A stretch of 39,720 bases of DNA from an uncultured Caulobacteraceae bacterium (GTDB lineage: Bacteria; Pseudomonadota; Alphaproteobacteria; Caulobacterales; Caulobacteraceae). Location of the stretch: assembly GCA_903929535.1 (NCBI GenBank), contig CAIYVC010000095.1, positions 1-39,720 of the forward strand. The letters are read 5' to 3'. Shown here one piece after another: positions 33,613 to 39,720 of the stretch. A model generated the notes under the pieces. That model was given only the letters and a program-made list of their open reading frames with translations. It had not been told where the DNA came from and ran no database searches. Position numbers and translations under genes: made by a program. Position 1 is the first letter of the stretch. Each line of letters begins with the position of its first letter.

Positions 33613-34479
33613 ATGAGCGAACAAGCCTTCCAGATCATCGCCCGCGGCCCGCGCGCCGACGCCGAAGCCGCCGCCGAGGCGGTGGACGCCGACGTCATGC
33701 TGGAGGGCGCCACCTATTCCATCCTCGAAGAAGACGAAGACCGGAATATCTGGCGCATCGACGCCTTCCCCACCAGCGACGAGGAAGCCGAGCGGCTGCA
33801 GTCCGTCCTGGCAGGTTTCAAGACGCTGAAGGTGACCCGCGAAGTCCTGGCCGACGCCGACTGGCTGGCCATGGCCCTGTCGGGCCTGCCGCCGGTCAAA
33901 GCCGGGCGGTTCTTCATTTTCGGCGTGCACGACCGGGGCCGCGCGCCGGTCAACGCCGTGAACCTGCGCATCGAGGCGGGCGCAGCCTTCGGCACCGGAC
34001 ACCACGGCACCACGGTCGGCTGCCTGCTGGCCTACGACCGCCTGCTGAAAGCCAAGATCTACGCCAAGGTCCTGGACGTCGGCGCCGGCACCGGCGTGCT
34101 GGCCATCGCCGCAGCGCGCACCGGCTCCAAGCTGGCTGTTGGCACGGACATCGACGCCGTTTCGGTGCGCATCTCGCGCGAGAACGCCGAGGTCAACGGC
34201 GCCAACGCCCGCTTCGTCCACGCCTCTGGCCTGCGCCACCGGCTGGTGGCCGAGCACGCGCCCTATGATCTCGTGTTCGCCAATATCTTGGCCCGGCCCC
34301 TGATCGGTCTTAGCCAGGACATCAAGGGCGCGCTGAAGCCCGGCGGCGTCGCCATCCTTTCGGGCCTGCTGCGCACCCAGGAGCGGGCGGTGAAGGCCGC
34401 CTACCTCAGCCGCGGCTTCCGCGTGATGTTCGCCATCCGCCGGGACGCCTGGGTGGCGCTGGTGCTGCGGAGGGCCTAA
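33613..34479 (+). CDS. prmA: Ribosomal protein L11 methyltransferase
   Basis: 288 residues from ATG 33613; the longer frame upstream only overlaps the exported protein gene. The N-terminal domain binds L11 (about 1-85). The SAM-dependent methyltransferase domain shows FGTGHHGTT (126-134, the PrmA GTGxHxTT signature), [15 protein letters not shown] (154-168, motif I), an acidic loop [15 protein letters not shown] and the NILARPL motif (NPPY-like). It trimethylates Lys and N-terminal amino groups of L11, a non-essential ribosome modification. It lies directly before the aminopeptidase gene with a nine-base gap. Confidence 0.95.
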   Translation: MSEQAFQIIARGPRADAEAAAEAVDADVMLEGATYSILEEDEDRNIWRIDAFPTSDEEAERLQSVLAGFKTLKVTREVLADADWLAMALSGLPPVKAGRFFIFGVHDRGRAPVNAVNLRIEAGAAFGTGHHGTTVGCLLAYDRLLKAKIYAKVLDVGAGTGVLAIAAARTGSKLAVGTDIDAVSVRISRENAEVNGANARFVHASGLRHRLVAEHAPYDLVFANILARPLIGLSQDIKGALKPGGVAILSGLLRTQERAVKAAYLSRGFRVMFAIRRDAWVALVLRRA

Positions 34480-34488
34480 ATCTTCCCC

Positions 34489-36303
34489 ATGCGCCAGACC
34501 TTCCAAGACTCCGCCGACCCCTCCTTCGGCACGCTGCATCTCCCGCTGATCCGCAAGGCGGTCGCCGGCCAGGGGCTGGACGGCCTGCTGATCCCGCACG
34601 AGGACGAGCACCAGAACGAATATCTGCCCGACGCCAACGACCGTCTGGCCTGGGCCACCGGCTTCACCGGTTCGGCGGGCGCGGCGGTGGTGCTGGCCGA
34701 CAAGGCGGCGGTGTTTGTCGACGGCCGCTACACCCTGCAAGTGCGCGATCAGGTGAACCTGGACCTGTTCGAGGTGCGCGATCTGGTCGACGGCGGCGTG
34801 CCCGCCTATCTGGAAGCCCAGCTGAAGCCCGGCCAGGTGGTCGGTTACGACCCGCGCCTGCACAGCCCCGACGCCCTGGACCGCCTTCGCGCCGCCGCCA
34901 AGAAGGCCGGCGCCGAGCTGAAGCCCGTAGACGCCAATCCCCTCGACCAAGCCTGGGGCCAGACCCGCCCGCCCCAGCCTCAGGCGCCCGTCGTCCCCCA
35001 TCCCCTGGTCTATTCCGGTGAAGACTCCAGCGTCAAGCGCGCCCGCATCGGCGCGGCCCTGGCCGCCCAGGGCGCCGACGCCGCGGTGCTGACCGCCCCC
35101 GCCTCCATCGCCTGGCTGTTCAACATCCGCGGCGGTGACGTGATCCGCTCGCCCCTGCCGCTCAGCCAGGCCATCCTGCGCAAGGACGGCACGGCGCGGC
35201 TGTTCCTCGATCCGATCAAGGTCACGGCGGACCTGCCCGCCTGGCTCGGCAACGAGGTCGCGCTGGAGACCCCCGACGCCCTCCCCGGCGCCCTGGCCGA
35301 GCTTAAGGGCCACAAGGTGTCGCTCGACCCCAGCCAGTCCTCCGCCTGGTATTTCGACACCCTGCAGGCCGAAGGAGCCGAGGTGGTGCGCGGGCCCGAC
35401 CCCACCGCCCTGCCCCGCGCCTGCAAGAACGCCGTTGAGGTCGAGGGCTCCCGCCAGGCCCATATCCGCGACGGCGCCGCCCTGTCCCGCTTCCTGCACT
35501 GGCTGGCCACCGAGGCGCAGACCGCCCTGCCCGACGAGATCACCGTGGTCGGCAAGCTGGAGGCGTTCCGCGAGGCCACCGGGGCGCTCAAGGACCTCAG
35601 CTTCGACACCATCGCCGGCGCCGGCCCCAACGGCGCCATCGTCCACTACCACCCGGTCGAACGGCTCAACCGCAAGACCGAGTCAGGCTCCCTGCTGCTG
35701 GTGGATTCCGGCGGCCAGTACTTGGACGGCACCACCGACGTCACCCGCACCGTGGCTATCGGCGAACCGACCGGAGAGATGCGCGAACGCTTCACCCTGG
35801 TGCTCAAGGGTCATCTGGCTCTGGGCCGCGTGCGCTTCCCGGTCGGCGTGACCGGCTCGGCGCTCGATGTTCTGGCCCGCGCCGCCCTCTGGCAGTATGG
35901 CCTCGACTACGACCACGGCACCGGCCACGGCGTCGGTTCCTACCTCGGCGTGCACGAAGGGCCGCAGCGCATCTCCAAGGCGCCCAGCACAGTCGCGCTC
36001 CAGCCCGGCATGATCGTCTCCAACGAGCCCGGCTACTACAAGACCGGCGCCTACGGCATCCGCATCGAGAACCTGCTGGGGGTCACCCCCGCCGCCGACG
36101 TTCCCGGCGGCGAACGCCCGATGCTCGGCTTTGAGCCGCTGACCCTCGCGCCCATCGACCGCCGCCTAGTGGACAAGGCCCTACTCACCGCCGAGGAAAC
36201 CGCCCAGCTGGACGCCTACCACGCCAAGGTCGCCGACAAGATCGGCCCGCTGCTAGACGGCGCCGCCAAGGCCTGGCTGCTCGACGTCTGCGCGCCCCTA
36301 TGA
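34489..36303 (+). CDS. pepP: Xaa-Pro aminopeptidase (aminopeptidase P, M24B)
   Basis: 604 residues; removes N-terminal residues before proline. The length and layout match the long XPNPEP1-like type: two creatinase-like N-terminal domains (about 10-310) followed by the pita-bread M24 domain. Metal ligands seen: D406 (LLVDSGGQY), D417 (GTTDVTRT), H480 (GTGHGVG), E513 (IVSNEPGYY) and E527 (GIRIENLL). Substrate-site residues lie in HYHPVERL and LGVHEGPQRI. Cytoplasmic, no signal peptide. The stop overlaps the next ATG (36300-36303), so the small NTF2-like gene is translationally coupled. Confidence 0.94.
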   Translation: MRQTFQDSADPSFGTLHLPLIRKAVAGQGLDGLLIPHEDEHQNEYLPDANDRLAWATGFTGSAGAAVVLADKAAVFVDGRYTLQVRDQVNLDLFEVRDLVDGGVPAYLEAQLKPGQVVGYDPRLHSPDALDRLRAAAKKAGAELKPVDANPLDQAWGQTRPPQPQAPVVPHPLVYSGEDSSVKRARIGAALAAQGADAAVLTAPASIAWLFNIRGGDVIRSPLPLSQAILRKDGTARLFLDPIKVTADLPAWLGNEVALETPDALPGALAELKGHKVSLDPSQSSAWYFDTLQAEGAEVVRGPDPTALPRACKNAVEVEGSRQAHIRDGAALSRFLHWLATEAQTALPDEITVVGKLEAFREATGALKDLSFDTIAGAGPNGAIVHYHPVERLNRKTESGSLLLVDSGGQYLDGTTDVTRTVAIGEPTGEMRERFTLVLKGHLALGRVRFPVGVTGSALDVLARAALWQYGLDYDHGTGHGVGSYLGVHEGPQRISKAPSTVALQPGMIVSNEPGYYKTGAYGIRIENLLGVTPAADVPGGERPMLGFEPLTLAPIDRRLVDKALLTAEETAQLDAYHAKVADKIGPLLDGAAKAWLLDVCAPL

Positions 36304-36713
36304 GCGGTCCGGCGGACATCACCGCGCGCTTCCAGGCCGCCTGGAACGCCCACGACATGGATGCCTTCGCCCGCCTGTTCCATCCCGACGCCACCTTCGT
36401 GAACCGGTTCGGGACCTACTGGCGGGGAGTCGATCAGATCGTCGCCGGCCACGCCGGCATCCACGCCACCATCTACAGCGACTCCACCCTGACCATCGAT
36501 CCACCGGACGTCGACCCGATCTCGGACGACGCGGCCATCCTGCACTTCTGGACCCGGCTCACCGCCGGCGCCGCCCACCCGGCAGGACCGCATCAGGTCG
36601 ACACCCTGATCATGGCCGTGGCCACGCGCCGCGACGGCGAATGGCGGCTCCAGGCGTCGGAGAACGTGACCCTGGTCAATCCGATGACCGGCGAGACCGT
36701 CCTGCGTCCCTAG
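36300..36713 (+). CDS. SgcJ/EcaC-type NTF2-like protein
   Basis: 137 residues with an NTF2-like cone fold: helix DITARFQAAWNAHDMDAFARLFHPDATFVNRFG, then strands with DPISDDAAILHFWTRLTAGA and the late RRDGEWRLQASENVTLVNP. The opening fits DUF4440/SgcJ. This fold covers enzymes (isomerases, dehydratases) and simple binding domains, and no catalytic triad can be assigned. Soluble. The start ATG overlaps the pepP stop. Confidence 0.85.
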   Translation: MSGPADITARFQAAWNAHDMDAFARLFHPDATFVNRFGTYWRGVDQIVAGHAGIHATIYSDSTLTIDPPDVDPISDDAAILHFWTRLTAGAAHPAGPHQVDTLIMAVATRRDGEWRLQASENVTLVNPMTGETVLRP

Positions 36714-36764
36714 GCGCTGGCGGATTATCGGCATAGCCTTCCGCCACAAGGTTGGGAGGACCTC

Positions 36765-37217
36765 ATGAAATCCGTGATCGCCGCTTCGGCGGCCGTGCTG
36801 CTGCTGGCCGCCGCGCCCCTCGCCCATGCCGCCGAGACCGCCCAGGAAAAGGCCAACAAGGCCCTGGTGCTGAAGTTCTGGAGCGACGTGTTCGACCACC
36901 ACGACCTCAGCCGGGTGAAGGACTACATGTTCGAGGGCTATGTGCAGCATAACCCCAACGCCGCCACCGGCCGCCGGGGCTTCGAGGAGTTCTTCGGCAA
37001 AATCTGGCCCAAGCCCCTGGCCGCCTCTGAGGTCAAGCCGACCAAGTTCGACGTGGTCATGGCCGACGGCGATCTGGTCACCCTGATCCAGCGCATCGCC
37101 AAGCCCGATCCCGACCACGCGGGCCAGACCTACGACAGCTTCTGGTTCGACACCCTGCGGGTCCGCGACGGCAAGCTGGTGGAGCACTGGGACAACGCGA
37201 TCAAGCCCGTGAAGTAG
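36765..37217 (+). CDS. Exported SnoaL-like (NTF2 fold) protein
   Basis: 150 residues. A strong ribosome site GGGAGGA lies four bases before ATG 36765. A Sec signal peptide ends near PLAHAAE. The mature part has an SnoaL pattern: VLKFWSDVFDHHDLSRVKDYMFEGYVQHNP, GRRGFEEFF, GDLVTLIQRI and the final FDTLRVRDGKLVEHWDNAIK, in which the DGK-EHWD element is typical of predicted SnoaL-like aldol condensation proteins (COG4922). Probably periplasmic, substrate unknown. Second NTF2-fold gene in a row. Convergent with ligA, four bases between stops. Confidence 0.88.
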   Translation: MKSVIAASAAVLLLAAAPLAHAAETAQEKANKALVLKFWSDVFDHHDLSRVKDYMFEGYVQHNPNAATGRRGFEEFFGKIWPKPLAASEVKPTKFDVVMADGDLVTLIQRIAKPDPDHAGQTYDSFWFDTLRVRDGKLVEHWDNAIKPVK

Positions 37218-37221
37218 CTAG

Positions 37222-39720
<2,499 letters not shown>

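Overview
The window is about 40 kb of GC-rich, densely coded chromosome from an alphaproteobacterium, most likely Caulobacterales (Caulobacter or Phenylobacterium type). The clues are the alphaproteobacterial LexA box GTTC-N7-GTTC at 6331-6345, frequent GTG and TTG starts, the DUF2171, DUF4169 and ribbon-helix-helix small proteins, a NodT-type outer membrane lipoprotein, and the CPC-type zinc motif of LigA. This is inferred from gene content only; no rRNA or other phylogenetic marker is present. I see no tRNA, rRNA, insertion sequence, prophage or CRISPR array. No intergenic stretch exceeds 300 bases.

1-7.5 kb: the 3' end of an ammonium transporter with its terminator, then a dispersed inverted-repeat element. 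A minus-strand run follows (ETF-ubiquinone oxidoreductase, TPR lipoprotein, ispE), then a uracil-DNA glycosylase, a very short glycosyltransferase, and a spore-photolyase-like radical SAM gene preceded by a perfect LexA operator. 7.6-17.5 kb: a complete four-gene RND efflux operon (adaptor, two permeases of MdtB/MdtC type, outer membrane factor). Three of its four proteins carry unusual low-complexity insertions or tails. 17.5-23 kb: the second repeat copy, two small membrane proteins (DUF4337, DUF1345), an exported metallophosphatase, and a GT2-GtrA fusion overlapping an ArnT/PMT-like glycosyltransferase.

23-29.8 kb is the accessory-looking part. Five minus-strand genes lie nearly end to end: an OpuC-type ABC ATPase, its permease, its binding protein, a group II PLP decarboxylase and an ATP-grasp ligase with a helical N-terminal region. 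A divergent-looking fold-type I PLP protein converges on the ATP-grasp gene and shares a CTAG stop with it. Import, decarboxylation and ligation of an amine or amino acid is a plausible but unproven theme. Permease and binding protein look like one fused gene split by a single extra base in a C5 tract (28258-28262).

29.9-39.7 kb: housekeeping genes. These are a DUF2171 protein, DUF4169 and RHH small proteins, UvrD/PcrA helicase, a small exported protein, PrmA, aminopeptidase P, two NTF2-like proteins, LigA, and the 3' end of recN at the right edge. DNA repair is well represented (UDG, LexA-boxed radical SAM, UvrD, RecN, LigA), but only the radical SAM gene shows a visible SOS box here.
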